A stretch of 24,963 nucleotides of DNA from Candidatus Lithacetigena glycinireducens. GTDB taxonomy: Bacteria > Coprothermobacterota > HKB111. The position numbers and the translations under genes are program-made. This document shows positions 16,213-24,879 of this stretch, in pieces; the first letter of the stretch is position 1, and each line of letters opens with the position of its first letter. Below the pieces are notes generated by a model, which saw only the letters and a list, made by a program, of their open reading frames with translations, was not told where the DNA came from and searched no databases. Location of the stretch: assembly GCA_018725485.1 (NCBI GenBank), contig QLUP01000002.1:1-24963 (forward strand). The letters are read 5' to 3'.

Positions 16213-16662
16213 CTAAATTTCCTCCGCAGTTCCACCAAGAGCAATAATTTTTTCTTTAGCTGTTTTGGAAAAGGCATGAGATTTAACCATTAATTTCTTA
16301 AATAAATTTCCTGAACCTAATATTTTAACCTTTGACTTAGGGTTGGAAATTAACCCGTAATTAAATAAGTCATTAATCCCCACTTCAGTGCCGTCTGTAA
16401 ATTTATTAAGCTTTTCAATATTTACAGGTTCATAAATATTAGCAAAAGGGTTTCTAAACCCCGGATAACGGGGTATTCTTTTGTATAACGGTGTTTGACC
16501 ACCTTCAAACCCTGGTTTTCCCACCCCTCCAGCACGAGCTTTTTGACCTTTATGACCTCGACCGGATGTTCCACCATGTCCAGAGGATGAGCCACGACCG
16601 ACTCTTTTAGGTGCTTTTACTGATCCACCAGCAGGTTTTAAATTGTGAAGCCCGATTTCCAT
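16213..16662 (-). CDS. rplO: 50S ribosomal protein L15
   Basis: This 149-residue protein opens with the L15 signature: MEIGLHNLKPAGGS, then the glycine/arginine-rich extension (VGRGSSSGHGGTSGRGHKGQ, 21-40) that penetrates 23S rRNA, then GFEGGQTPLYKRIPRYPGF. The frame is open further upstream, but ATG 16662 has AGGAGGT just ahead (rev. comp. of ACCTCCT, 16668-16674) and gives the family N-terminus. Only ten bases lie between the rpsE stop and this start, so there is no room for the rpmD gene normally found here. Confidence 0.97.
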   Translation of the reverse strand: MEIGLHNLKPAGGSVKAPKRVGRGSSSGHGGTSGRGHKGQKARAGGVGKPGFEGGQTPLYKRIPRYPGFRNPFANIYEPVNIEKLNKFTDGTEVGINDLFNYGLISNPKSKVKILGSGNLFKKLMVKSHAFSKTAKEKIIALGGTAEEI

Positions 16663-16672
16663 CGACAACCTC

Positions 16673-17179
16673 CTAACTTTCAAGCATCTCTTTGGGATGC
16701 TTACCCAGGTATTTTGCAACCTGATCAATATTTTTCATACTTTTTAAGGCATTAAAGGTAGCATAAGATACATTTATCTGATTTTTACTTCCAAGAGACT
16801 TTGTTATAATGTCTTTTATCCCGCAGGCTTCCAGAACAGCTCTTACAGCCCCACCAGCAATAACCCCTGTACCTTTAACAGCAGGTTTTAATAATACCCG
16901 AGCTGAACCTTCCTCCCCAATGAAGGGGTGAGGAACGGTAGTTCCTGCAATATTTATTCTTATCATGCTTTTTCTTGCCCTCTCAATTGCCTTACGGATT
17001 GCTGAAGCAGTTTCTGAGGCTTTTCCTAAAGCTACTCCTACATTTCCTCTTTCGTCACCCACCACAGCTAATACCCGGAAGCGCAATCTTTTACCTCCTT
17101 TGACTACCCTGGCAACACGGGAAATCTGGATTATTTTCTCTTTTAACTGAATTACACTACCTTCATCAATATTTTCCAT
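16673..17179 (-). CDS. rpsE: 30S ribosomal protein S5
   Basis: This 168-residue protein acts in decoding fidelity. The N-terminal double-stranded RNA-binding-like domain has ISRVARVVKGGKRLRFRVL (19-37) and the VGDERGNVGVALGKASE loop. The C-terminal domain includes GEEGSARVLLKPAVKGTGVIAGG (split here over about 98-122). The ATG at 17179 has GGGAGAA upstream. It follows rplR as in the standard spc operon. Confidence 0.97.
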   Translation of the reverse strand: MENIDEGSVIQLKEKIIQISRVARVVKGGKRLRFRVLAVVGDERGNVGVALGKASETASAIRKAIERARKSMIRINIAGTTVPHPFIGEEGSARVLLKPAVKGTGVIAGGAVRAVLEACGIKDIITKSLGSKNQINVSYATFNALKSMKNIDQVAKYLGKHPKEMLES

Positions 17180-17191
17180 ATCTATTCTCCC

Positions 17192-17560
17192 TTAAAAGAT
17201 AATCCCTTCTTCACGCATTGCATCTGCTAAAGCTTGAATCCGTCCATGATATTTAAATCCACCACGGTCAAATACTATTTTATTAACCTGTAACTTAAGA
17301 AGTCGCTTGGCAAGTAATTTTCCTACGAGAACAGCTTCTTCAGTTTTACTGGATTCAGCAAGTTTTTCTTTTAACTCCCTGTCAATAGAAGAAGCAAAAG
17401 CCAGGGTTATCCTTTTATCATCATCAATTGCCTGTGCATAAATATGCTTCACACTTTTAAAAACGGCAACACGAGGCTTTTCAATATTACCAGATATCTT
17501 CTTTCTTAACCTCTGGTGCCTGATTTTGCGTGAAACTGATCTTGAATCATTCTTTTTCAC
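17192..17560 (-). CDS. rplR: 50S ribosomal protein L18
   Basis: This 122-residue 5S rRNA-binding protein has a basic N-terminal tail (RKIRHQRLRKKISG), then RVAVFKSVKHIYAQAIDDD and the C-terminal VFDRGGFKYHGRIQALADAMRE typical of L18. The start is GTG at 17560, preceded by GGAG (in AGGAGTTAGG); no in-frame ATG is available near the expected N-terminus. Confidence 0.97.
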   Translation of the reverse strand: MKKNDSRSVSRKIRHQRLRKKISGNIEKPRVAVFKSVKHIYAQAIDDDKRITLAFASSIDRELKEKLAESSKTEEAVLVGKLLAKRLLKLQVNKIVFDRGGFKYHGRIQALADAMREEGIIF

Positions 17561-17571
17561 CCTAACTCCTC

Positions 17572-18120
17572 CTATTTCTTAGCCTTTCCTATGGCTTTAC
17601 CGGCTTTTCTTCTCACAATTTCACCTTCATAGCGAATTCCTTTGCCTTTATAGGGTTCGGGAGGCCTGACAGATCTGATTTGCGAAGCTACTAACCCTAC
17701 GAGCTCTTTATTGATTCCTTTTACTGCAATCAGGTCGGGTTTCTCTACTTCTATAGCTATGCCTTCGGGAGGATCAATAACTACGGGTTTTGAAAAACCA
17801 ACCTGCAAGATCAGACTATTTTTCTCCTTAAGTGCTCGATATCCTACGCCACTCATTAAAAGCCTCTTGGAAAAACCTGTGCTAACACCATAAACAGCAT
17901 TTCTTACCAGTGCCCAAATCAATCCCTGAGCAGCTCGGATTTTTTTATCGTCAGATAATCTATCCACCCAAATCTGGTTTCCTTCAGTTCTAATTGATAC
18001 CATTGAGGGTAAGCTATGATTAATAGAACCAAGTTGCCCTTTTATTTCAATAGAACTTAAGTTCAGATTAACATTAACACCAGGTGGCAATACTATTGGT
18101 TTTTTTGCTAAACGAGACAA
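17572..18120 (-). CDS. rplF: 50S ribosomal protein L6
   Basis: This 182-residue two-domain protein lies at the base of the L7/L12 stalk. It begins SRLAKKPIVLPPGVNVN, and the second domain carries the conserved PPEPYKGKGIRYEGE near 153-167, followed by the basic tail. The start codon is TTG at 18120. GGAGGTTTAAGG lies directly upstream, and SRxxKxPIxxP at the front is the normal L6 N-terminus, so TTG is well supported. Confidence 0.97.
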   Translation of the reverse strand: MSRLAKKPIVLPPGVNVNLNLSSIEIKGQLGSINHSLPSMVSIRTEGNQIWVDRLSDDKKIRAAQGLIWALVRNAVYGVSTGFSKRLLMSGVGYRALKEKNSLILQVGFSKPVVIDPPEGIAIEVEKPDLIAVKGINKELVGLVASQIRSVRPPEPYKGKGIRYEGEIVRRKAGKAIGKAKK

Positions 18121-18137
18121 CCTTAAACCTCCTACTC

Positions 18138-18533
18138 CTACCAGATATAGGCAACAACTTCTCCACCTATTCTAAGCTTCCGAGCTTCTCTATCACTCAT
18201 GACTCCTTGTGAGGTAGATATTACGGCAATACCTAATCCGTTGAGTACCTTAGGTATCTTGCTATTCTTTACATAGAAACGAACTCCAGGTTTGCTGATT
18301 CTTTTCAAATCACTGATAATTCGCTCTCTACCTGCGCCATACTTAAGGTATATCCTTAATATTTTCTTTATTCCAAGTTCGATAGTCTCATACTTTACTA
18401 GGTAACCTTCGGAAAAAAGAACTTTAGCCACTGAATTCTTTTCTGTGGAAAAAGGTATATCCACAAACTCTTTAAACTCCCGATTCGCATTCCTTATACG
18501 GGTAAGCATATCAGCAATAGGATCGTATATCAT
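18138..18533 (-). CDS. rpsH: 30S ribosomal protein S8
   Basis: This 131-residue central-domain 16S rRNA binder begins MIYDPIADMLTRIRNANR (1-18), which is diagnostic. It ends with the conserved block VISTSQGVMSDREARKLRIG and EVVAYIW. In E. coli S8 also represses the spc operon at rplE; no target structure was identified here. ATG at 18533, following rpsZ by 21 bases. Confidence 0.97.
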   Translation of the reverse strand: MIYDPIADMLTRIRNANREFKEFVDIPFSTEKNSVAKVLFSEGYLVKYETIELGIKKILRIYLKYGAGRERIISDLKRISKPGVRFYVKNSKIPKVLNGLGIAVISTSQGVMSDREARKLRIGGEVVAYIW

Positions 18534-18554
18534 AATTAATTTATTCTCCTTGCT

Positions 18555-18740
18555 TTACCAGCTCGCTTTTTTCACACCGGGAATATATCCCTCGTGTGCC
18601 ATCCGGCGGAAACATATTCTGCAAATACCGAAATCTCTTAGAAAGGCTCTCGGTCTTCCGCAAATCCCACACCGGTGGTATGCTCTTACCTTAAACTTAG
18701 ATGTTCTTTTGGATTTAATTATCAATGATTTTTTAGCCAA
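18555..18740 (-). CDS. rpsZ: 30S ribosomal protein S14, zinc form (type Z)
   Basis: This 61-residue short S14 carries a zinc finger, Cys24-x2-Cys27 and Cys40-x2-Cys43, and the family tail [11 protein letters not shown]. The short zinc form is used when zinc is sufficient; the long cysteine-free paralogue is not in the window. The start is TTG at 18740, supported by AGGAGG about 10 bases upstream and by the AKKS N-terminus shared with the family. It lies between rplE and rpsH as usual. Confidence 0.97.
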   Translation of the reverse strand: MAKKSLIIKSKRTSKFKVRAYHRCGICGRPRAFLRDFGICRICFRRMAHEGYIPGVKKASW

Positions 18741-18754
18741 TTAGGGAAACCTCC

Positions 18755-19297
18755 TTACCTTGTGATAAAGGGAAAACCCATAAATTCAAGAAGAGCTTTT
18801 CCTTCTTCATCAGTCTTAGCTGTAGTAGTTACAGAAATGTTCATCCCCATAATTTTACCAACTTTCTCGTAAGGTATTTCGGGAAATATTAACTGCTCAG
18901 TGATACCAGTATTAAAGTTACCCCTACCATCAAATGACTTAGTGGATAGGCCTTTGAAATCTCTGATCCTGGGAAGGGCAACATTAATTAACTTATCAAC
19001 AAACTCATACATTTTCTCTCCCCGTAGGGTTACCATACAGCCAATGGGCATACCTTTTCTAAGTTTAAAACTAGCAATAGATTTTTTTGCTCTCCTGACC
19101 ACCGGTTTTTGTTTAGCTATCATCTTTATTTCTTCCACAGTCTGATCAAGAATTTTGCTATCTGATTTTGCTTCACCAATACCGCGGTTAATAGTAACCT
19201 TTACCAGTTTTGGAACTGCTAGAACATTAGTATATCCAAATTTTGCCATCATCTGTGGAACCACTTTATTTCTATATTTATCAAGTAATTCGCTCAT
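18755..19297 (-). CDS. rplE: 50S ribosomal protein L5
   Basis: This 180-residue central-protuberance protein binds 5S rRNA and contacts P-site tRNA. Typical features are the N-terminal [33 protein letters not shown] (31-44), the [17 protein letters not shown] stretch, and [20 protein letters not shown] near 129-148. ATG at 19297 with AGGAGGT-type site, ten bases after rplX. Confidence 0.97.
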   Translation of the reverse strand: MSELLDKYRNKVVPQMMAKFGYTNVLAVPKLVKVTINRGIGEAKSDSKILDQTVEEIKMIAKQKPVVRRAKKSIASFKLRKGMPIGCMVTLRGEKMYEFVDKLINVALPRIRDFKGLSTKSFDGRGNFNTGITEQLIFPEIPYEKVGKIMGMNISVTTTAKTDEEGKALLEFMGFPFITR

Positions 19298-19306
19298 AAT
19301 ACCTCC

Positions 19307-19621
19307 TTATTTCTTATCCAGCTCCTCACCACACCTGGCGCATACCCTGCTCTTTTCTTTATTGCTCAGGATCTTAGCTTTTATCCTAACCGGTTCTTTG
19401 CAGTTTGGACAATAAATCATAACTTTCCCTGCAAAAATTGGATTTTCCTGACTGACTATACCACCCTTACTCTTCTTGCTTTGACGGGTGTGTCTCTTAA
19501 CCATACTTACATTTTGAACCACAATTTTATCCTCATCAGGTATTACCCTGAGCACTTTTCCTTTCTTACCTTTATCCTTTCCTGATAATACTATAACTAA
19601 ATCATCTTTCTTTATACGCAA
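19307..19621 (-). CDS. rplX: 50S ribosomal protein L24
   Basis: This 104-residue early-assembly protein has a KOW domain. RIKKDDLVIVLSGKDKGKKG (2-21) is the family N-terminus. The C-terminal part has two cysteine pairs, Cys71-x2-Cys74 and Cys94-x2-Cys97, probably a small zinc ribbon as in many Bacillota L24 proteins. The start codon is TTG at 19621 with AGGAGG about 8 bases upstream. Confidence 0.97.
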   Translation of the reverse strand: MRIKKDDLVIVLSGKDKGKKGKVLRVIPDEDKIVVQNVSMVKRHTRQSKKSKGGIVSQENPIFAGKVMIYCPNCKEPVRIKAKILSNKEKSRVCARCGEELDKK

Positions 19622-19632
19622 GCCAGCACCTC

Positions 19633-20001
19633 CTAAACAACTTCCGGTGCAAGAGAAATAATTTTCATATATTTCTTTTCTCTTAATTCTCTAGCAACCG
19701 GACCGAATATTCTGGTACCCCTCGGGTCACCAGTATCGTTTAAGATAACTGCTGCGTTATCGTCAAATCTTACATAAGAGCCGTCTGGTCTTCCCACCTC
19801 TTTTCTGGTTCTAACCACCACAGCTTTTACCACATCACCTTTACTAACCATACCACCAGGACTGGCTACTTTGACAGTAGCAACTATTAAGTCTCCAACA
19901 GTACCAGTTTTTCTATTAGACCCTCCAAGTACTCTAATCACAGAAATTATTTTAGCTCCGGTGTTATCAGCTACTATCAATCTACTGTAGGGTTTAATCA
20001 T
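19633..20001 (-). CDS. rplN: 50S ribosomal protein L14
   Basis: This 122-residue beta-barrel protein sits at the subunit interface (bridge B5/B8). The N-terminus [18 protein letters not shown], the central [20 protein letters not shown], and the end [20 protein letters not shown] with SLAPEVV are all canonical. ATG at 20001, immediately after rpsQ (one base). Confidence 0.98.
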   Translation of the reverse strand: MIKPYSRLIVADNTGAKIISVIRVLGGSNRKTGTVGDLIVATVKVASPGGMVSKGDVVKAVVVRTRKEVGRPDGSYVRFDDNAAVILNDTGDPRGTRIFGPVARELREKKYMKIISLAPEVV

Positions 20002-20002
20002 T

Positions 20003-20260
20003 TTAGCCTCCGAAGCTTTCAGCAGTCTTAAGTATTTCTAAGATCTGCCACCTTTTAGTTTTACTTAAAGGTCTGAACTCGATTATTTTAACTGTATCGC
20101 CTACATGAGAGGTGTTATCTTCATCATGAGCATAGTATTTATGTTTCTTATGTACAACTTTACGATAAAGAGGGTGTCTAAAAACATGAACCACTTCAAT
20201 AACTCTGGTTTTATCCATCTTATCGCTTATAATCTTTCCAATAAATTCCTTTTTAGACAT
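20003..20260 (-). CDS. rpsQ: 30S ribosomal protein S17
   Basis: This 85-residue OB-fold protein is a primary 16S rRNA binder. [20 protein letters not shown] (3-22) and [19 protein letters not shown], followed by [18 protein letters not shown], are the family hallmarks. ATG at 20260 overlaps the last eight bases of rpmC, suggesting coupled translation. Confidence 0.97.
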   Translation of the reverse strand: MSKKEFIGKIISDKMDKTRVIEVVHVFRHPLYRKVVHKKHKYYAHDEDNTSHVGDTVKIIEFRPLSKTKRWQILEILKTAESFGG

Positions 20261-20456
20261 AGGGCACCCCTAAAGACTTCTCATGAGCAATGGTTAGTAA
20301 TCGAGCAATCTCTTTTCTAACTTCTCTAATTCGAGAGACATTCTTCAATTTATTTACTGCCACTTGAAATCTTAAACTGAATAACTCCTGTTTAAGATCA
20401 TTCATGCGCTTTTCTAACTCATCTTTGCTTAGCTCTCTAAGTTCTTGCGGTTTCAT
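20253..20456 (-). CDS. rpmC: 50S ribosomal protein L29
   Basis: This 67-residue helical-hairpin protein lies at the exit tunnel, near the trigger factor and SRP docking site. [20 protein letters not shown] begins the first helix. [16 protein letters not shown] (31-46) and [18 protein letters not shown] are the L29 signature. The frame is open 81 bases further upstream inside rplP, but ATG 20456 (GAGG ahead) gives the family start. It overlaps rplP by 20 bases. Confidence 0.96.
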   Translation of the reverse strand: MKPQELRELSKDELEKRMNDLKQELFSLRFQVAVNKLKNVSRIREVRKEIARLLTIAHEKSLGVPYV

Positions 20457-20883
20457 AATTAACCTCACTTTTATTCGTTTCCTTAACCACAACTTCGGTA
20501 GAGATAGGCAATTTTTGTGTCGCAATCCTGAATGCATCTCGTGCTTCCTGCTCAGGGATCCCGCCCAATTCGAACATAATTCTACCGGTCTTAACTACAG
20601 CAACCCAGAATGATGGTTCAGCTTTACCCCCACCCATTCTAACTTCAAGAGGTTTTTTAGTAACCGGCTTGTCAGGGAAAATCCTTATCCACATTTTTCC
20701 CCCTTTTTTTAGATAGCGAACGAGCGTTATCCTAACTGCTTCAATTTGTTGAGCTGTAATCCAGGAAGGTTCAAGTGCTTTAAGTCCAAACTCACCGAAA
20801 GCAAGAGCTGATCCTCTCTTGGCATACCCACTCATTCTTCCTCTGTGTTGTTTTCTAAATTTAACCCGTTCTGGCATCAGCAC
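20437..20883 (-). CDS. rplP: 50S ribosomal protein L16
   Basis: This 148-residue protein is near the peptidyl transferase centre and A-site tRNA elbow. [21 protein letters not shown] (split at 4-24), Arg82 in [10 protein letters not shown] (the position of E. coli Arg81) and [17 protein letters not shown] are diagnostic. The start is GTG at 20883: GAGGAGAG lies about 9 bases upstream, and ML-x-P is the usual L16 N-terminus. An ATG two codons later is less well placed. It overlaps rpsC by 23 bases. Confidence 0.96.
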   Translation of the reverse strand: MLMPERVKFRKQHRGRMSGYAKRGSALAFGEFGLKALEPSWITAQQIEAVRITLVRYLKKGGKMWIRIFPDKPVTKKPLEVRMGGGKAEPSFWVAVVKTGRIMFELGGIPEQEARDAFRIATQKLPISTEVVVKETNKSEVNYETART

Positions 20884-21544
20884 TGTCCATCACTCTCCTC
20901 TTGCTTCCAATATCTACCTTGTCTTTCATTTTCCTAAAGACCCAGACTTTGATTCCGATACGACCAAATTTTATCAAGGCCTCGGTAAAACCATAATCAA
21001 TATCTGCTCTTATGGTATGAAGAGGAACACGGCCCTCTCTATACCATTCTGTGCGGGCAATTTCAGCTCCACCTAATCTACCACTACAGGATATTTTTAT
21101 TCCTTTTGCTCCACTCTTCATAGCCCTAAATATTGCTTGCTTCATTGCTCTTTTATGAGATACTCTTTTTTCTATCTGAGAGGCTACATTTTCAGCAATC
21201 AATTGGGCATTAAGAGAAGGCTCTTTTTGCTCTTCAATGGAAATACTCACCTGTTTTTGGGAGATTTTTTCAAGCTGATTTCTTAACTCTTCAGTAATAG
21301 CTCCATGCCTGCCGATCACCATTCCTGGCCTGGAGGTATGGATTATTACCTTTACCCTATTACCCATTCTTTCGATTTCGATTAAGGAAATACCGCTTTG
21401 AAAATACTTTTCCTTTACCAGTTTTCGAATTTTATAATCTTCCTTTAGGTATTCACCAAAGACTTTACCTTCAGCAAACCATCTGTTTCTCCACTCAATT
21501 GATAAACCTATACGAAATCCTGTGGGATGTACTTTCTGTCCCAA
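20861..21544 (-). CDS. rpsC: 30S ribosomal protein S3
   Basis: This 227-residue protein helps form the mRNA entry tunnel. It opens with [17 protein letters not shown], then has a KH domain with the GxxG loop IGRHG (77-81) in [16 protein letters not shown]. The C-terminal domain has the [19 protein letters not shown] and [15 protein letters not shown] blocks. The start is TTG at 21544 with a G-rich ribosome binding site (AGGGGGTG) upstream. Confidence 0.97.
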   Translation of the reverse strand: MGQKVHPTGFRIGLSIEWRNRWFAEGKVFGEYLKEDYKIRKLVKEKYFQSGISLIEIERMGNRVKVIIHTSRPGMVIGRHGAITEELRNQLEKISQKQVSISIEEQKEPSLNAQLIAENVASQIEKRVSHKRAMKQAIFRAMKSGAKGIKISCSGRLGGAEIARTEWYREGRVPLHTIRADIDYGFTEALIKFGRIGIKVWVFRKMKDKVDIGSKRRVMDSADARTG

Positions 21545-21555
21545 ATAAACACCCC

Positions 21556-21897
21556 CTAATCTTTTTCTTTAACTACCACTGAAATATGGCTGTGGCGTTT
21601 TAATATTACATGAGCTCTACCAAATGCTCTCGGTAAAAGCCTTTTAGCCCTCGGGCCTTCATCAACAAATGCTTTAGCTATCATAAGCTTATCTTTATTT
21701 AAGCCATAATTATGAGTAGCATTAGCAACTGCAGATTGAAGAACTTTAAAAATAAGCCTGGACCCTTTGTATTGGGGCAGTGTTTGCAGTATTGCAAGTG
21801 ATTCAATTGCCTTTTTCCCTCTAATTAAATCTATCACCCTGCGTGCTTTCTGGGGTGATATACGAGCGAATTTATGTTGCGCAAATACCTCAACCAT
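21556..21897 (-). CDS. rplV: 50S ribosomal protein L22
   Basis: This 113-residue protein extends a beta-hairpin into the nascent peptide tunnel. [19 protein letters not shown] (12-30), [17 protein letters not shown], and the hairpin region around [19 protein letters not shown] identify it. The end [12 protein letters not shown] is also standard. ATG at 21897, nine bases after rpsS. Confidence 0.97.
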   Translation of the reverse strand: MVEVFAQHKFARISPQKARRVIDLIRGKKAIESLAILQTLPQYKGSRLIFKVLQSAVANATHNYGLNKDKLMIAKAFVDEGPRAKRLLPRAFGRAHVILKRHSHISVVVKEKD

Positions 21898-21906
21898 AAT
21901 AACTCC

Positions 21907-22185
21907 TTATTTTAGAGCCTTTGATCGCTCTTTACCTTTTGTACCATGACCTCTAAAAGTCCTGGTAGGAGCAAATTCTCCCAATTTATGCCCAGTCATA
22001 TCCCTGGTAACATATACAGGGACATGGATACGCCCATTATAGACAGCGATTGTATGCCCTACCATTTCCTGAATAACAAACGATCTACGAGACCAGGTTT
22101 TGATTAGAAATTTTTCACCTTTCTCGTTCATACTGGTAATTCTTTTTAATAGCTTGGGTTCTACGAAAATATCTTTCTCAGCCAA
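21907..22185 (-). CDS. rpsS: 30S ribosomal protein S19, unusual N-terminus
   Basis: This 92-residue small-subunit head protein partners with S13. The body is canonical: [24 protein letters not shown] (29-52 region), [22 protein letters not shown] and [12 protein letters not shown]. The front is not: it reads [16 protein letters not shown] where nearly all bacteria have a longer form with an RSLKKGPF motif. The start is TTG at 22185 with GAGGGG upstream. The frame is closed by TAA at 22192-22194, so no longer N-terminus is available. It follows rplB by two bases. Confidence 0.95.
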   Translation of the reverse strand: MAEKDIFVEPKLLKRITSMNEKGEKFLIKTWSRRSFVIQEMVGHTIAVYNGRIHVPVYVTRDMTGHKLGEFAPTRTFRGHGTKGKERSKALK

Positions 22186-22187
22186 GT

Positions 22188-23018
22188 TTATTTACCCCTC
22201 CTCTTTAAAATAAATCTATCTGAGGGTCTCTTTCCTCTCCTCGTTTTATATCCCCTGGTGGGCTTTCCCCAGGGAGATTTGGGAGAAGGCATTCCTACGC
22301 TTGCTTTACCTTCACCACCACCATGGGGATGATCGACTGGATTCATTGCTTTTCCACGAACATGGGGTCTTCTACCAAGATATCGGCTTCTTCCAGCGTT
22401 ACCCAGAGTAATATTTGCATGTTCAGCATTTCCTAATATTCCCACCGTAGCACGGCAATCTAAATGAACTTTACGCATTTCTTTTGAAGGAAGCCTGATA
22501 ATAGCATATTCTCCTTCTTTATCCAGAAGTTGCGCTGCTGTTCCAGCTGACCGCACCAGAACACCTCCACGCCCGGGTATTAACTCCAGATTATGAATAA
22601 AGGTCCCCGGTGGTAAATATCTTAAAATAGTAGCGTTACCAATTTTTGGTTCCACTTTTAGACCTGACTCAACTGTATTGCCTATGGCTAATCCCTCAGG
22701 ATAAAGGATATAAGCTTTCTCCCCATCTTCATATTGAAGAAGAGCCAGGTAAGCTGATCTGTTGGGATCGTACTCTATACTGTTGACTACAGCTTTTACC
22801 CCGTCTTTTCTCCTGGTAAAGTCAATCTTTCTGTATAACCTTTTAGCCCCTCCGCCCCTGTGGCGAGAGGAGATTGTCCCCTGATTGTCTCTACCCATAG
22901 GTCTATGCCTGAAATAGGTTAAGCTGCTTTCGGGTTCTTTGTCAGTTAACAAAGAGCGATCCTCGATGGTCATATGCCTTCTTCCAGGGGTTGTTGGTTT
23001 AAATGTTTTTACAGCCAT
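22188..23018 (-). CDS. rplB: 50S ribosomal protein L2
   Basis: This 276-residue protein is essential for subunit association and peptidyl transferase. The RNA-binding OB and SH3-like domains span about 42-200. His230 in [13 protein letters not shown] (225-237) matches the critical E. coli His229. The tail [17 protein letters not shown] is normal. The segment before the OB fold ([20 protein letters not shown], 32-51) is more divergent than the usual GRNNxGRIT form but keeps the RHRGGG motif. ATG at 23018. Confidence 0.98.
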   Translation of the reverse strand: MAVKTFKPTTPGRRHMTIEDRSLLTDKEPESSLTYFRHRPMGRDNQGTISSRHRGGGAKRLYRKIDFTRRKDGVKAVVNSIEYDPNRSAYLALLQYEDGEKAYILYPEGLAIGNTVESGLKVEPKIGNATILRYLPPGTFIHNLELIPGRGGVLVRSAGTAAQLLDKEGEYAIIRLPSKEMRKVHLDCRATVGILGNAEHANITLGNAGRSRYLGRRPHVRGKAMNPVDHPHGGGEGKASVGMPSPKSPWGKPTRGYKTRRGKRPSDRFILKRRGK

Positions 23019-23036
23019 ATTATTAATCTCCCTTTA

Positions 23037-23324
23037 TTATCCTGTTTCAAAGATTGGAATTTTCTGACCGGTTTTAATTTTTACATAAGCTTTTTTACGA
23101 GCAGGCCTTAAACCTTCAGATTTTCCATATCTTACTTTTCTTCTAACTAACTTAAGAACATTTACTCTCTCTACATCTACTTTAAAAGCATGCCAAACTG
23201 CTTCTTTAATTTCTGTTTTATTAGCTTTAGGGTTTACTAAAAAGGAGTAAATATTTTGCTCTTTAGCCATCAATAGGCTCTTCTCGGTTAGTATTGGTTT
23301 TACCAGAACCCTTAGGAAATCCAT
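23037..23324 (-). CDS. rplW: 50S ribosomal protein L23
   Basis: This 95-residue protein lies beside the exit tunnel, where trigger factor and SRP dock. VLVKPILTEKSLLMAKEQN (7-25), FLVNPKANKTEIKEAVWHAF and the basic GLRPARKKAYVKI segment are typical. ATG at 23324 overlaps the end of rplD by 13 bases. Confidence 0.97.
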   Translation of the reverse strand: MDFLRVLVKPILTEKSLLMAKEQNIYSFLVNPKANKTEIKEAVWHAFKVDVERVNVLKLVRRKVRYGKSEGLRPARKKAYVKIKTGQKIPIFETG

Positions 23325-23944
23325 GTTTTACTCCTTTCTATTAATATCTCAAATGCTTCTTTTTCCATGATGACAAACTGGGCTGCTAAAAAATCGCGAA
23401 CATTTAATTCCTCAAGAGGGGTAACTTTTACTCCAGGAATGTTTCTAAAAGATTTATAGACGGACTCTTTAGATCCCAGGGTTACCAACAAAGATTTGTT
23501 TCCATTTATGGCAAGCCTTAAAAGTATTTCGTTAGCTTTCTTAGTTGAAGGATTTTCTAAATAAAAACCTTCTAATAGGAGCAGAAACCCATTTTGAGCT
23601 TTATATCTAATGACCTCAGACATGACTTTCTTTTTTTGTTTAGAATTGACTTTAAGATAGTATTCCTTAGGCTCAAGAGCAAAAGTGTGTCCACCCTTAC
23701 GCCATAAAGGGGACCTGATACTACTAACTCTGGCTCTACCGGTATGTTTTTGTGCCCAGGGTTTTTTTCCTCCCCCAGTTACCTCGCCACGACTTTTAGT
23801 GGCTAAAGTACCTTGCCTGTCATTAGTTTCGATAGATTTTATTACCTCATAAGCACCTGGCAATCCGGTTATGGGTAAATCCCCTCCTTCAATATCAAGT
23901 TCAGTTTCTATATTTTCTTTTAAATTGAAGACCTTAATTTTCAT
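23312..23944 (-). CDS. rplD: 50S ribosomal protein L4
   Basis: This 210-residue protein has an extended loop that lines the exit tunnel. The loop (about 43-95) includes RQGTLATKSRGEVTGGGKKP, then WAQKHTGRARVSSIRSPLW. The C-terminal domain ends with PLEELNVRDFLAAQFVIM. In proteobacteria L4 autoregulates the S10 operon; the leader would be upstream of rpsJ and is not visible here, since rpsJ follows tuf closely. ATG at 23944, 11-base overlap with rplC. Confidence 0.97.
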   Translation of the reverse strand: MKIKVFNLKENIETELDIEGGDLPITGLPGAYEVIKSIETNDRQGTLATKSRGEVTGGGKKPWAQKHTGRARVSSIRSPLWRKGGHTFALEPKEYYLKVNSKQKKKVMSEVIRYKAQNGFLLLLEGFYLENPSTKKANEILLRLAINGNKSLLVTLGSKESVYKSFRNIPGVKVTPLEELNVRDFLAAQFVIMEKEAFEILIERSKTWIS

Positions 23945-24542
23945 TGGGGGACCTCACAATTACCAGGCTTCCATTGGCACCTGGAACGCTACCTTTGACT
24001 AATATCAGGTTCTTATCAGAGAAAACTTTTAATATAGTTAGGTTTTTGACAGTTACTTTACTTGCTCCATAATGACCGGGCATCTTTTTCCCTTTGAAAA
24101 CCTTACCAGGTGTTGACCTATTCCCTATTGCTCCAACCCTTCTATGCCATTGGGCGGCTCCGTGAGTTCTGTTACCACCACTGAAACTCCATCTTTTCAT
24201 AGCACCGGTGAAGCCTCTTCCTTTGGAAACGCCAGTGATATCTACTCCTTCACCTTCATTAAAAATCTCAACTGTAATTATATCTCCAGTAACATAAGAT
24301 TCTGGATTAACATCCAGGGTTTTAACAATTCTTAAAGGTGGAAGGTTATATTTCTTCATTATTCCGAGTTCGGGTTTATTTAGTTTGTCTGCATGAACTA
24401 CTTCAAAACCAACTTCCAATCCTTTTCCCTGTTTTCTAATCACATAGCATGGACCTGCAGAAACTATGGTTGCTCCCATCGCTAAACCGGAAGAAGTAAA
24501 ATATTGAGTCATCCCTATCTTTCTTCCAAGAATACTTTTCAT
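23934..24542 (-). CDS. rplC: 50S ribosomal protein L3
   Basis: This 202-residue early-assembly protein near the peptidyl transferase centre begins SILGRKIGMTQYF (3-15). It has the long loop with GVSKGRGFTGAMKRW and GAIGNRSTPGKVFKGKKMPG. The frame is open 13 codons further upstream, but ATG 24542 has GGGAGAG ahead and gives the family N-terminus. It follows rpsJ by ten bases. Confidence 0.97.
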   Translation of the reverse strand: MKSILGRKIGMTQYFTSSGLAMGATIVSAGPCYVIRKQGKGLEVGFEVVHADKLNKPELGIMKKYNLPPLRIVKTLDVNPESYVTGDIITVEIFNEGEGVDITGVSKGRGFTGAMKRWSFSGGNRTHGAAQWHRRVGAIGNRSTPGKVFKGKKMPGHYGASKVTVKNLTILKVFSDKNLILVKGSVPGANGSLVIVRSPNEN

Positions 24543-24552
24543 ATTACTCTCC

Positions 24553-24864
24553 CTATAACCTAACCAGGATGTCCACTCCAACAGGTAATAACAAATTAGT
24601 CAAGGCTTGAATTACCTCCGGTGTTGGGTCCAGAATTTCAATCAACCTCTTGTGAATCCTCATTTCAAAATGCTCACGAGAATCTTTATCTACATGAGGT
24701 GATCGTAACACACAGTATAGTTTTCTATCTGTCGGCAAAGGTGTTGGTCCAGAAACAGTTGCACCCCTGCTTTTAGCAGTTTCAACTATCTGTTTGGCAG
24801 CATAGTCAAGTATTTGATGGTCATAGGAGCGAAGCTTAATCCTCATTTTTTGTTTATATCCCAC
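24553..24864 (-). CDS. rpsJ: 30S ribosomal protein S10
   Basis: This 103-residue head protein (also NusE in antitermination) has [20 protein letters not shown] (7-26), [20 protein letters not shown] (38-57 region) and PVGVDILV at the end. The start is taken as GTG 24864, which puts the usual five or so residues before RIKL; an ATG six codons inside (24846) is the alternative and cannot be excluded. It lies 15 bases after the tuf stop codon, without a recognisable terminator between them, so it may be co-transcribed with tuf. Confidence 0.95.
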   Translation of the reverse strand: MGYKQKMRIKLRSYDHQILDYAAKQIVETAKSRGATVSGPTPLPTDRKLYCVLRSPHVDKDSREHFEMRIHKRLIEILDPTPEVIQALTNLLLPVGVDILVRL

Positions 24865-24879
24865 TTAAATCAACCTGCC

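Noticed and set aside
22186-22200. Possible frameshift hiding a normal S19 N-terminus upstream of rpsS
   Set aside because: The bases before TTG 22185 are the end of rplB and do not encode an RSLKKGPF-like motif in any frame, so no hidden extension is present.
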